The notes: generated by a model not told the origin, from the letters alone. 64,000 nucleotides of DNA from Herminiimonas arsenitoxidans (GCF_900130075.1 NZ_LT671418.1:3348001-3412000); one strand, 5' to 3'. Positions 10,401 to 17,982 are shown, counted from the stretch's first letter. A program made the numbers and translations.

Positions 10401-11590
10401 AAAACTGGGAAGCCTACGGTTTTGTACAAGCGACCGTGGAACATGATGCAACACGTGATGCAAATAACCGTGCCGGCGTTGGTGGTGCCTTGCAGGTGAG
10501 TGAGCGCGTCAAGTTGCTGGCTGAAGTATCGGACGGCAATATGGGGTTGGGCGGCAAGGTCGGTGCCGATTATCGTTTATCGGATCGCAGCAATGCTTAC
10601 CTGACCTATGCGATGGAAACTGAAAGTCCTGATATCGCATGGCGCGGTCGTCAGGGAACCTTGGTGTCCGGTGCCAGCACGCGTGTGTCGGATCAGTTAC
10701 GTGTCTTCGGCGAAGGTCGTGCAAGTAACGGTGCCGGCCCGCAAAGTTTGACGCAGGCTTTCGGTATGGATTGGGCGCCTAACGATAGATGGAACTGGGG
10801 CGCGAAAGCAGAGTTCGGCACAGTCTCTGATCCATTAGCTGGCGATCTGGAGCGTCGGGCTCTGGGTGGTTCAGTCGGCTACAAAAAAGACGGCTTGAAG
10901 TACGGCGGTAATCTGGAATGGCGTCATGATGATGGCAACGTCTCCGGCAAACGCACGACCTGGTTGATGCGTAATACTTTGGGTTATCAGGTAGATCCGG
11001 CATGGCGTATCTTGAGCAAACTGAATATTTCTCGCTCAAGCAATAACCAGGGTGCATTCATCGATGGCAATTATCGTGAATTCGTACTGGCCAGTGCTTA
11101 TCGTCCGGTTGATAACGATCGCTGGAACACATTATTCAAATACACCAATTTGAATAACGTGCCGACTAACGGCCAATTGACACCATCCGGTCTGACGGCA
11201 GATTATGCACAGCGTAGTCAGGTGTTTGCGATCGATACGATTTACGATTTATTCCCCTGGTTATCGATAGGCGGTAAATACGCATTCCGTATTGGCGAAT
11301 TGAAAACGCCGGTAGCTGGTGGCGAATGGTTCTCCAGTCGTGCTGATCTGTGGGTGCTGCGTGCCGACTTCCATCTGGTCAAGGAATGGGATGCACTGGT
11401 TGAATTCCGTAATCTGCGTGCAACGGAAGCACAGGATGCCAAGGCCGGTGCCTTGGTCGGACTCTATCGTCACTTCGACAAAGGCATCAAGGCAGGTGTC
11501 GGATACAACTTCACCAATTACTCGGATGACTTGACTGATTTGTCGTATCGTAGTCGTGGCTTCTTTGTGAACGTACTGGCAACCTACTAA
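7460..11590 (+). CDS. OmpA-domain protein fused to a probable outer-membrane beta-barrel
   Basis: 1376 residues beginning with a clear signal peptide (MKLRPHTIALAISMLFAG, cleavage near TWA-D at ~23). Residues ~92-210 form an OmpA/MotB-type peptidoglycan-binding domain: GHTD at 133-136, GLSEAR at 153-158 and NRRVEL near 200. The Asp and Arg that bind diaminopimelate in the family are both present. Residues ~280-480 look like Ig-type strands (PVEFRAWS, WTVP). From about residue 480 to the C-terminus the sequence alternates polar and hydrophobic residues with frequent aromatics and ends in ...FFVNVLATY, as expected for a large outer-membrane barrel. The ATG overlaps the stop of the giant repeat protein, so the two are made together. 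Inferred role: anchor, or secretion and assembly partner, for that giant. The barrel assignment rests on pattern, not on a family match. Confidence 0.8.
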   Translation: MKLRPHTIALAISMLFAGPSTWADTEVNGKRVDNGRIDLYAVPPPTEVQPAIAYPMPSGVTREEATAMRNRAAQIPAAPAEMNKSLQEAKGLSLFVSGKADLTASAKASIEALAEEIRARKGAISGMRIAVVGHTDNQRLSPNAKRIFTDNQGLSEARALAVTAYLKQLLNNPAITYSIAGNGESKPIASNATPEGMARNRRVELQVWFDAAAPVAAAVPKAAACSPQAVGSPDAPFRITIDGVPVDGIAANEADGQRCTDVALERADIQVRYDSLAIAPTMNIWATPNAAVKGEPVEFRAWSNYIPWIKKAELRLFRAGQKTQEKPFEILPVSWSGVTNWTVPANTKDDQVFYLLRVYDAQGRFDETSLKSLNLLNHAMPANEDKDKIERERLTGYGENSLALRNIPVTGGTVTVNGSHLKQDQRIEALGLELPIDAQGKFAMKQIMPAGPQFVEVTLKEADGSANTFRRNLNIAADDWFYLALGDLTVGKNQVAGPIKLVTGDTDHYDNKVYVDGRAAFYLKGKVKGEYLLTASADTREGPFKDLFSNFSSKDPKYLLRSIDPNLYYPVYGDDSTTVDDAPTQGKFFVKLQKGDSHVMWGNFQTTWTGTELMQYSRGLYGAQLRHRSENATTYGEKQTQIDAFLADPGTLSSREEFRGTGGSLYYLRHLDITQGSERIWVEVRDKDSGMVIERRELAPAQDYEINYLQGRILLQSPLSATGGSAGLIMTSAVGGNPVYLVTTYEYAPGVTAINNLSTGFRGSQWLNDHVQLGISSYHQGEDGTSQTLKGIDGTLRYKPGTWVKFEAARSQGPGSGAQTSIDGGFGFNTLNSGGIQSAGAQRVEAAVDLAEVTESMKGKFSSYVQNRDRGYSAPGQIGVSGEAIKQHGVAADVEVVVGTRVLVKADQRNGDLQDSKNLEVAVRQTVNPEWDVAVGARMDDRSNVVANASPLLSQTGSRTDAQVRVAYKPVRVGGKPGEKENWEAYGFVQATVEHDATRDANNRAGVGGALQVSERVKLLAEVSDGNMGLGGKVGADYRLSDRSNAYLTYAMETESPDIAWRGRQGTLVSGASTRVSDQLRVFGEGRASNGAGPQSLTQAFGMDWAPNDRWNWGAKAEFGTVSDPLAGDLERRALGGSVGYKKDGLKYGGNLEWRHDDGNVSGKRTTWLMRNTLGYQVDPAWRILSKLNISRSSNNQGAFIDGNYREFVLASAYRPVDNDRWNTLFKYTNLNNVPTNGQLTPSGLTADYAQRSQVFAIDTIYDLFPWLSIGGKYAFRIGELKTPVAGGEWFSSRADLWVLRADFHLVKEWDALVEFRNLRATEAQDAKAGALVGLYRHFDKGIKAGVGYNFTNYSDDLTDLSYRSRGFFVNVLATY

Positions 11591-11612
11591 TCGGCGGCTA
11601 CATAAAAATAGA

Positions 11613-11644
11613 GGAGGGCGCATAGTCGCCCTCCTTTATTTTTT
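11613..11644 (+). terminator. Rho-independent terminator after the surface-protein operon
   Basis: Perfect 8-bp stem GGAGGGCG/CGCCCTCC (11613-11620 with 11627-11634), a 6-nt loop and the T-rich tract TTTATTTTTT. It lies 22 bp after the stop of the OmpA/barrel gene and closes the two-gene unit. Confidence 0.92.
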
Positions 11645-11660
11645 GGGAAAACGGTTTCTG

Positions 11661-11666
11661 TATAAT
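11661..11666 (+). promoter_or_regulatory. Candidate -10 element for the small barrel gene
   Basis: A perfect TATAAT lies directly after the terminator and 82 bp before the ATG at 11749. No good -35 at 16-18 bp spacing is visible because that space is occupied by the terminator T-tract, so this is a partial match only. Confidence 0.35.
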
Positions 11667-11748
11667 GCGCGACCTATCAGGCTGATACCGACTATTCAGC
11701 CATTTCTCCTCCTTCAGGTTATCGCATTCAGTTTTCGTCAGAAATAAA

Positions 11749-12333
11749 ATGTTCATATATCCGCTTGCCGCTGCTCTGTTTTTAATCGCCTCCGCAACTG
11801 TTTACGCAGAAGAAAAAAATAGCCGACATTTCTATTTAGGGATTGATGCTGCCAGTGGGAAAGCACGTGAGAAATCACATCCTGCCGGTTTCAGGGTTAC
11901 ATCAGAGACAGGCCGAGTAACGGGCGGTCGCTTGTTTGCAGGTTATCAGTTCGACGAAAAGATAGGCCTTGAATTAGGCATGGTCCGCAGCAGCAACTAC
12001 AAGCAAAGTGCGACCAATGGTTTTGCTTCATACGATGCGGTGGTGGAAACGAAAAATTATGATCTGGTCCTGGTCTATAAATTAACGGACTATCTGCCGG
12101 GTTTCTTTTTAACCGGAGGTATGTCGTATAAAACTGCCCGTACGACAGCGGCAGTGCGTGTGCCGGTCTTGTCAATATCGACCAATGTCAGTGAAGAAAA
12201 ATCTAGCTCCAATTTTTTAATCGGTGCTGGCTATGAAGCGAACATATCCGGATCACTTGATGGACGCATCAACTATGCGCGTTATGGTGAAGAGAATTTC
12301 CTGACATTCGGTGTGAAGTATCGTTTTGAATAA
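11749..12333 (+). CDS. Small outer-membrane beta-barrel protein
   Basis: 194 residues with a signal peptide (MFIYPLAAALFLIASATVYA, cleavage before EE). The mature part has the repeated amphipathic strands and Gly/Tyr pattern of an 8-stranded barrel of the OMP_b-brl/OmpA-N type: FYLGIDAASG, GRLFAGYQFDEKIGLELG, YDLVLVYKL, FLIGAGYEAN. It ends in ...FGVKYRFE, so the usual terminal aromatic is one residue in from the end. It is separated from the upstream surface operon by a terminator and is probably transcribed alone. No clear Shine-Dalgarno is seen. The specific function is unknown; barrels of this size often contribute to envelope stability or surface interaction. Confidence 0.75.
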   Translation: MFIYPLAAALFLIASATVYAEEKNSRHFYLGIDAASGKAREKSHPAGFRVTSETGRVTGGRLFAGYQFDEKIGLELGMVRSSNYKQSATNGFASYDAVVETKNYDLVLVYKLTDYLPGFFLTGGMSYKTARTTAAVRVPVLSISTNVSEEKSSSNFLIGAGYEANISGSLDGRINYARYGEENFLTFGVKYRFE

Positions 12334-12355
12334 GCTTGATTTCCGCATGCTCTGA

Positions 12356-12753
12356 TCACGATTCGTAATGTCCATTTAGTACATGCAGTTGTCGTTCTTG
12401 CGTATCCAGTCTCCAATTAGCTAGACCCATGCATTGCGCTAATTCTTGGCCATGGGCTGGCAATTCATCGTAGCGTACTGGCTTGGCCACTTTACGTAGC
12501 CAATACGATGCTCTCGCATTTTTCAGTCTGCACGCAGCATGCTCGGTACTTCGAAAGCATCTGCATCAGAAAGGCTGACATCGATCGATGCAATATCCAT
12601 TGCATCCATTGAGTGCATAAATTCGGTAGCACTTCCTGCTGCTATCACTTGATATCCCTCACTCCTAAAAAAATTGGCAATCTCTTGCCGGTAATCGATT
12701 TCATCTTCCCGTAACAACAATCTTGTTTCGTCGATGACGCCAAATGCATGCAA
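12356..12753 (-). pseudogene. Decayed OmpR-type response regulator
   Basis: Reading from 12753 down, the first 76 codons encode a recognisable receiver-domain N-terminus: LLLREDEIDYRQEI is the usual LLVEDE acidic patch with one substitution, EGYQV is the alpha1/beta2 step, and SIDVSLSDADAFEV is the phospho-acceptor strand. A TGA at 12525-12523 then stops this frame. In another frame, starting immediately, the text resumes as ASYWLRKVAKPVRYDEL (the conserved KP loop of a receiver and the linker) and ANWRLDTQERQLHVLNG, which resembles the first strands of an OmpR-type winged-helix domain. It ends at a TGA (12358-12356). About 35 residues of receiver between beta3 and the KP loop are missing, and most of the DNA-binding domain is gone. 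Seen: both fragments and the frame change. Inferred: deletion plus frameshift of a once functional regulator. No partner kinase lies beside it. Confidence 0.75.
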
Positions 12754-12960
12754 TACGAATATGCGTCAAGTCGCATTAATCGTTACCCGTGTCGTTAATT
12801 TACTTCGCATGAAGTCATGAATCATTGTTAAGTTTTGGGTACGGGTATCCGTAGAGGTAGGTGTTCGTTCGCGCTTTACAAATACTCGTTCTGCTGCGTT
12901 CTGATTTCTTGACGAGCGCAATGCATAGGCAGGATGAGGGCATACATAACAAGGGTCTTC

Positions 12961-13437
12961 ATGGCACAGATTCTCAATATTCAAGGTATTACGGAAGTAT
13001 TGGCATTCAGACTTGGCAGTGAAGAATATGGAATCAATATTCTGAAAGTGCAAGAAATACGCGGCTACGATGCAGTAACAAAAATTGCCAATGCACCTGA
13101 CTACATCAAGGGTGTGATCAATCTGCGCGGCATCATCGTGCCCATCATCGATATGCGCATTAAGTTCAATCTTGGCTTGCCAACGTATGACCAGTTCACG
13201 GTCGTCATCATTTTGCACATTGAAAACAGAACGGTCGGCCTGGTTGTCGATAGCGTTTCTGATGTGCTTACGCTTACTGCGGATCAAATCAAACCACCGC
13301 CTGCGATAGGGACTACGTTGGATACCGACTATCTGATAGGTCTGGCCTCCATCAGTGATCGCATGTTGATTCTGGCTGATGTCAGCAAGTTGATTACTTC
13401 TTCTGATATCGCACACGCTGAAAACATGGCGGCATAA
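12961..13437 (+). CDS. cheW: Chemotaxis coupling protein CheW
   Basis: 158 residues covering one CheW domain. The hallmark stretches are FRLGSEEYGINILKVQEIRGYD, here split between strands 1-2, then GVINLRGIIVPIIDMR and VVDSVSDVLTL. CheW links chemoreceptors to the histidine kinase CheA in the cytoplasmic signalling array. The ATG at 12961 is preferred over an in-frame ATG at 12934 because AAGGG sits 5 nt upstream and the protein then starts MAQILNIQGI. The next gene is a chemoreceptor 42 bp downstream, so the pair is probably co-transcribed. No cheA, cheY or flagellar gene is in the window, so the full array must be encoded elsewhere. Confidence 0.93.
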   Translation: MAQILNIQGITEVLAFRLGSEEYGINILKVQEIRGYDAVTKIANAPDYIKGVINLRGIIVPIIDMRIKFNLGLPTYDQFTVVIILHIENRTVGLVVDSVSDVLTLTADQIKPPPAIGTTLDTDYLIGLASISDRMLILADVSKLITSSDIAHAENMAA

Positions 13438-13479
13438 AGCTGTTGCTGAACACTTCTTCAATAAATGGAATGAGAATCT

Positions 13480-15186
13480 ATGAAATTTAATAACTTGAAA
13501 ATCGGTATGCGCATCGGCTTGGGCTTCGCAACAGTATTGGTATTGTTGGCGCTGGTGATTACCCTTGGACTCAACCGCTTATCGACGATAAACGACACAA
13601 TTCATACGATTACCGGTGATCGATATGCAAAGATCGTGCGTGTAAATAGTATCTATGACGAAGTCAATTCCATTGCGCTCGTCATGCGCGATACCTTGCT
13701 ATTCACGGAACAGCAACAACTGGCCAAAGAATTGGCGCAGATAGAAAATTCCAAAAAGATCATCGATGAAAATTTCGAGGTCTTGAACAAGACGATCAAG
13801 AGTCCAAAAGGCGTCGAGATATTGCGCGCTGCTCTGGCTTCCCGCACAACATATAAAGAATCACAGGAACTGTTCACCAAGCTGCATGCAGAAGGCAAGC
13901 TGGAGGAAGCCAAAGCCTTGTTGACCAATCCATTGCGTCCGCAGCAACAGAATTATCTGGCTGCATTGAAAAACATGATTGTTTTTCAAACAGGTTTGAT
14001 GGATAGCGCGGTAGAAGCTGCAGAAGAACAATATGCTTCTGCGCGCATGACTTTGCTGGCGCTGGGTATATTGGCGATTGCATTGGGTGGGCTCATTGCA
14101 TGGTTGATTTCACGCAGCATCACCCGTCCTATCGGTGAAGCAGTCAAAATTGCAGAAACTGTTGCGAGTGGCGACTTGAGTCAGAAAATCGTAGTGAAGA
14201 CGACAGATGAAACCGGTATGTTGCTGAGCGCATTGAGAGCGATGAGCGATAGTTTGGTAAAAATTGTCGGCGAAGTCCGTCTTGGCACGGATACGATTGC
14301 TACCGCCTCCAGCCAGATTGCTTCCGGCAATCTGGATTTGTCTTCCCGCACAGAAGAACAGGCCAGCTCGCTGGAAGAGACCGCATCGTCGATGGAAGAG
14401 CTGACCTCTACCGTCAGGCAGAATGCCGACAATGCACGCCAGGCCAATCAACTTGCTGTATCTGCTTCCAGCGTTGCAGAAAAGGGCGGGGCAGTTGTAT
14501 CGCAAGTGGTCGACACGATGGATGAGATCAATACTTCTGCGAAAAAAATAGTCGACATCATCGGTGTGATTGACGGCATTGCTTTCCAAACCAATATTCT
14601 GGCCTTGAACGCAGCGGTAGAAGCTGCACGCGCTGGTGAGCAAGGACGTGGTTTTGCAGTTGTAGCTTCTGAAGTACGCAACTTGGCGCAACGCTCAGCT
14701 GCGGCTGCCAAAGAAATCAAAATGTTGATCGGCGATTCAGTCGAGAAGGTAGAAAACGGCAGCAAGCTGGTAGAGCAGGCTGGTGCGACCATGAACGAAG
14801 TGGTGGAAAGCGTGAAGCGCGTGACTGACATCATGACGGAGATCACCGCTGCGAGTCAGGAACAAAGCGCAGGCATCGAGCAAGTAAATCAGGCCATCAT
14901 GCAGATGGATCAAGTGACACAGCAAAATGCCTCCTTGGTAGAAGAAGCTGCCGCTGCTGCAGAATCCCTGCAAGGACAGGCGGCCAATCTGGCGCAGGTG
15001 GTGAGTGTGTTCAAACTGGATGGCACAACGAGAATCGCATCTGTGCCGACGCTCACATCGCGTCCTGTTCATACTGTTTCGACTTTGGCGGTTAAGGGTA
15101 AAGTGAAACAGGCCATTGCTGCACCTGCGCAGAAAAAAGTGGCGAATGGCACTTCAGCTGCGGGTGACGATTGGGAAGAATTCTAA
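13480..15186 (+). CDS. Methyl-accepting chemotaxis protein (Tar/Tsr-like)
   Basis: 568 residues. A first membrane helix (~11-31), then a periplasmic four-helix-bundle ligand domain (~35-185), a second membrane helix (~190-212, LLALGILAIALGGLIAWLI), HAMP (~213-265) and a long cytoplasmic coiled-coil signalling domain. Its hairpin tip, around FQTNILALNAAVEAARAGEQ and EVRNLAQRSAAAAKEIK, is the universally conserved CheA/CheW contact. Predicted methylation helices flank it (EEQASSLEETASSMEEL). The C-terminus is DDWEEF, which fits the x-W-x-x-F tether that binds CheR/CheB in high-abundance receptors. It lies directly after cheW. The ligand cannot be told from the sequence. Confidence 0.95.
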   Translation: MKFNNLKIGMRIGLGFATVLVLLALVITLGLNRLSTINDTIHTITGDRYAKIVRVNSIYDEVNSIALVMRDTLLFTEQQQLAKELAQIENSKKIIDENFEVLNKTIKSPKGVEILRAALASRTTYKESQELFTKLHAEGKLEEAKALLTNPLRPQQQNYLAALKNMIVFQTGLMDSAVEAAEEQYASARMTLLALGILAIALGGLIAWLISRSITRPIGEAVKIAETVASGDLSQKIVVKTTDETGMLLSALRAMSDSLVKIVGEVRLGTDTIATASSQIASGNLDLSSRTEEQASSLEETASSMEELTSTVRQNADNARQANQLAVSASSVAEKGGAVVSQVVDTMDEINTSAKKIVDIIGVIDGIAFQTNILALNAAVEAARAGEQGRGFAVVASEVRNLAQRSAAAAKEIKMLIGDSVEKVENGSKLVEQAGATMNEVVESVKRVTDIMTEITAASQEQSAGIEQVNQAIMQMDQVTQQNASLVEEAAAAAESLQGQAANLAQVVSVFKLDGTTRIASVPTLTSRPVHTVSTLAVKGKVKQAIAAPAQKKVANGTSAAGDDWEEF

Positions 15187-15206
15187 TTCAATACTTCGCT
15201 GTTATT

Positions 15207-15227
15207 GGCCGGGCTACTTGTCCGGCC
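15207..15227 (+). other. GC-rich stem-loop after the chemoreceptor gene
   Basis: GGCCGG (15207-15212) pairs with CCGGCC (15222-15227) around a 9-nt loop. There is no T-tract, so it is not a standard terminator. It may stabilise the receptor mRNA or reduce read-through into the small gene that follows. Confidence 0.4.
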
Positions 15228-15252
15228 CGATGAATTGAATTGGGAGATGAAT

Positions 15253-15501
15253 ATGAATAGCGATGAAATTGCATACATGATGAGTAAGAGTTATTCCATG
15301 CATGGCGATGGCTTGACGTGTGCAGAGGCAGCAGGTGCCATGGCTGCCGTGCTGGCACGCGTGCAGCCGCGGGTAGTGGAAGAAGATTTCAATTTGCTAG
15401 TGGTATTGGGCGGTGTTTTGTTTCGCGAAGGATTGAGAGAGTTTGAATCTGCCAAACAAGCACGTGAAGCAATTCATCGCGCAAGACGCATGGAAAATTA
15501 A
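15253..15501 (+). CDS. Small hypothetical protein
   Basis: 82 residues, no family recognised. The ATG at 15253 is chosen because GGGAG (15242-15246) gives normal spacing to it; the ATG at 15247 abuts the GGGAG directly. The product starts MNSDEIAYMMSKSY, is mostly helical in pattern, has no signal peptide or membrane segment, and ends in a basic helix (SAKQAREAIHRARRMEN). It sits in the same direction behind the chemoreceptor with a stem-loop between, so it may be co-transcribed with the chemotaxis genes. A function is not claimed. Confidence 0.6.
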   Translation: MNSDEIAYMMSKSYSMHGDGLTCAEAAGAMAAVLARVQPRVVEEDFNLLVVLGGVLFREGLREFESAKQAREAIHRARRMEN

Positions 15502-15613
15502 GCAAGAGTGAACATGATTGCGCGCATAGACCATGGCGCATGTATTAAAAGAGGTCGTAAGACAGGAACCTCAATAGGAGCTAAAAGGAAGTCTGGAACT
15601 CACCAACAATCAT

Positions 15614-15633
15614 CCATGCATGTACATGCATGG
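15614..15633. repeat. Perfect 20-bp palindrome
   Basis: CCATGCATGTACATGCATGG is its own reverse complement across all 20 bases with no central gap. It is built from ATGCATG units around GTAC. It lies 245 bp upstream of the PAS kinase. It could be a dimeric protein-binding site or a chance palindrome; a gapless 20-base palindrome is rare by chance. Confidence 0.8.
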
Positions 15634-15808
15634 CACGGATCGCAGAGTTATTTCGCATGCAGCCATTCAACGGATATGAAATCGTTGCATTGGCTATTTG
15701 TTTTGGTGCCTCTTATGCGATAAAAATAGTGGATCAAGGTTGTCGTCTTGTCATCTAATTTGTTATCTGCATGTTAAATGTTCTCGTGATTGCTGATCAA
15801 TGCCGAAA

Positions 15809-15821
15809 ATGACAATGTCAT
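15809..15821. promoter_or_regulatory. Inverted repeat upstream of the PAS kinase operon
   Basis: ATGAC-AAT-GTCAT, two 5-bp half sites 3 bp apart, 57 bp before the kinase start. The position suits an operator for the kinase-regulator operon, perhaps autoregulatory. No binding protein is identified. Confidence 0.35.
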
Positions 15822-15877
15822 AACTTGAGCCGATTGATTTATGCTGCCAAGTTAATTTCGGTTGATGTGAGGGAAGA

Positions 15878-17266
15878 ATGGGTTTTCGCTTTGGTAGGCC
15901 ACGCAGATTTTATCGTGGTGTGCGCACTCGATTAAGCAATTACAAGCTCTTCACCTCTTCTTTCGCCTTGCGACGAAACACACATCTTGAAGATGAAGAA
16001 TCCCGGCATGTGGAGCCTGATGAACCGGCAGGCGCTGGCTGGAACGTCACGGAGCCGGCACATACACAAGTGTCTTCTCCCGATGCAGGCATGAGCCTTG
16101 CACATGCAGATATTGAACAGCAGCGCATAGGAAACAAATGTGCGTTGGATGAAGCCAATGCTTTGCTCGCGGCTTTATTCGATCGTGCGCCATACGGAAT
16201 CGTGATTGCCGATGTTGACGGGAAATTTATTCGTGCGAATACCGCCTTTCAGGTCATGACAGGATTGAGTGAGACTGAACTTTTTAATCACTCGGTCGAA
16301 AGTTTGACGCATCAGGAGGATTATCTTGCGAATAAGGTTTTGCTGGATCAGTTGCTCAATGGCGAGCGTACTTCGTTCGAGATCGAGAAACGTTATTGTT
16401 TGAATGACTCGACCATCTGGATTAACAGCTTTGTTTCAACCATAGATAACAGCAAATGCAAGAATCGTTATCTGGTTGCCATCGTGCGTGATATTACGGA
16501 CAGAAAACGTGCAGAACGTGAAGTTGCGTCTTCGCAGCTTGAGTTGCGGTCGCTTTATGACCGTTTGCAAACCATCAGGGAAGAAGAACGGATAGCGCTG
16601 GCACGCGAAGTACATGATCAGCTCGGGCAGATATTGTCCGCCGCGAAGATTGATATCAAATTACTGGAAGACGATATTAGTCTTCCGAATTCAGTGCTAT
16701 CGAAGAGGAAGATTTCGGCAGAACTCCATTCTGCTCGCGTTAGTCTTGAGAAGGCGATTGAATCGGTCAGGCGAATTGCAACGGAGCTGCGACCGCCGGA
16801 GTTGGATGCGCAAGGTTTGGGCGCGGCGATTGAATGGCACAGTCTGGATTTTGAGCGCCGGACAAAAATCAAATGCAGAGTCGAAATATTGACAGGCATA
16901 GATGAGCCTGAAGGCATGATAGCGACCGCGCTATTCCGGATATTTCAAGAGGCGACGACCAATGTGCTGCGCCATGCCAAGGCGCGCAATGTGCGTGTGA
17001 GCTTGGGATATCGCGGCAATGCAGCGCTGCTGCGCGTATATGACGATGGCATAGGTATTAAATTGACACGCACAGAAAGTGCCCGTTCGCTCGGCATACG
17101 CGGGATGCATGAGCGTGCAGCGGCGCTGAAAGGGAAAGTGGTTGTGGCAGCAGTGCAGCCTAGGGGAACGCTGGTTTCGGCAAAAATTCCGATGGGGAAA
17201 AAAGATGACGGTTTGGTCGAAGGACAGAAGTTGACATTGGCATCGTACGCTGGGGGAAAAATGTGA
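15878..17266 (+). CDS. Cytoplasmic PAS-domain sensor histidine kinase, NarL/HisKA_3 type
   Basis: 462 residues with no membrane helix, so signal input is probably cytoplasmic. After a variable N-terminal ~90 residues there is one PAS domain (~95-215, with APYGIVIADVDGKFIRAN and the PAC end YLVAIVRDITDRKRAE). The HisKA_3 dimerisation domain follows, with phospho-acceptor His246 in REVHDQLGQ, then a HATPase_c domain (N box EATTNVLRHAKA, G box DDGIGI, and SLGIRGMHERAAALKG). ATG 15878 is preceded by GAGGGA 3 bp upstream. The stop overlaps the GTG of the response regulator, so the two form a coupled two-component pair. The ligand is unknown. Confidence 0.92.
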   Translation: MGFRFGRPRRFYRGVRTRLSNYKLFTSSFALRRNTHLEDEESRHVEPDEPAGAGWNVTEPAHTQVSSPDAGMSLAHADIEQQRIGNKCALDEANALLAALFDRAPYGIVIADVDGKFIRANTAFQVMTGLSETELFNHSVESLTHQEDYLANKVLLDQLLNGERTSFEIEKRYCLNDSTIWINSFVSTIDNSKCKNRYLVAIVRDITDRKRAEREVASSQLELRSLYDRLQTIREEERIALAREVHDQLGQILSAAKIDIKLLEDDISLPNSVLSKRKISAELHSARVSLEKAIESVRRIATELRPPELDAQGLGAAIEWHSLDFERRTKIKCRVEILTGIDEPEGMIATALFRIFQEATTNVLRHAKARNVRVSLGYRGNAALLRVYDDGIGIKLTRTESARSLGIRGMHERAAALKGKVVVAAVQPRGTLVSAKIPMGKKDDGLVEGQKLTLASYAGGKM

Positions 17267-17895
17267 TCAGGGTTTTCATTGCGGACGATCACGAATTGAT
17301 TCGCATGGGCGTGAAGAAAGTCATCCGCACATCCAAAGACATCCGCATTGTTGGTGAAGCATGCAACATCGAAGAAATGCTGCAATTTGTCCCGCAGGTA
17401 AAGCCGGATATCGTCGTGCTGGACATCAACTTCCCGGAGAACGACGGTTTTGCCGGCCTGGTGACATTGCGTCGTCTTTTTCCTGATCTGCCTGTTCTTA
17501 TTCTGAGCATGTTTCCCGAAGAACGATACGCTATACGCGCATTGAAGGCTGGTGCTGCCGGTTACATCAGTAAAGCGATGGCAGCGGAAGAGTTGGTAGC
17601 GGCGATACGTAAAGTGATGTCTGCCGGGACATACATCAGTCCGCGTATGGCAGAAATTTTGGCTCTGGATTATCGCAATCCGGGTCATGCTTCTCTGCAC
17701 GACAGACTGGCCAGTCGTGAGTTGCAGATCGTCTCTCTTCTTGGCTCAGGCAAGCAGATCAAGCAAATTGCGGCTGAACTTTCCATCAGCATCAGTACAG
17801 TGAATACTTACCGGATCCGCATATTCAAGAAAATGGGTTTGCGTTCCAACGCTGAGTTGATTCGCTATGCGGTTGAGCAGCAGCTGGTTGATTGA
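17263..17895 (+). CDS. NarL/FixJ-family response regulator
   Basis: 210 residues: receiver domain (~1-120, acidic residues in FIADDHELIRMG, phospho-acceptor Asp in VVLDINFPENDG, conserved Lys in GAAGYISKAM) followed by a LuxR-type helix-turn-helix (~145-205, LASRELQIVSLLGSGKQIK, then SISTVNTYRIRIFKKMGL). It starts with GTG inside the end of the kinase gene (GTGA overlap), so translation is coupled and the kinase is its evident partner. It is expected to bind DNA as a dimer after phosphorylation. The targets are not visible; the nearby ATGAC/GTCAT repeat is one candidate. Confidence 0.94.
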   Translation: MIRVFIADDHELIRMGVKKVIRTSKDIRIVGEACNIEEMLQFVPQVKPDIVVLDINFPENDGFAGLVTLRRLFPDLPVLILSMFPEERYAIRALKAGAAGYISKAMAAEELVAAIRKVMSAGTYISPRMAEILALDYRNPGHASLHDRLASRELQIVSLLGSGKQIKQIAAELSISISTVNTYRIRIFKKMGLRSNAELIRYAVEQQLVD

Positions 17896-17982
17896 TTGCT
17901 AAGGACTTGATGGTGAGGTAGTGAGAAACAAAGATACAGGTGACTTTTTCTCAATACTGCAATGACTTCATGTGCAGTTGTA

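Larger units (their letters stand above)
15502..15877. other. 376-bp gap between the small gene and the PAS kinase
   Basis: No convincing gene. An ATG-led frame at 15508-15723 has an unnatural, His/Ser-rich composition with no recognisable fold and no good ribosome site. The gap holds the 20-bp palindrome at 15614 and the ATGAC/GTCAT inverted repeat at 15809. It is also the only space for a promoter of the kinase-regulator operon. Confidence 0.5.

Noticed and set aside
12766..13461. 231-codon minus-strand frame across cheW
   Set aside because: Antisense to an unambiguous cheW; composition is not protein-like.
15508..15723. 71-codon frame after the small hypothetical gene
   Set aside because: No good ribosome site, odd composition (HVHAWHGSQSYF), and it runs through a perfect DNA palindrome. 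Treated as non-coding.
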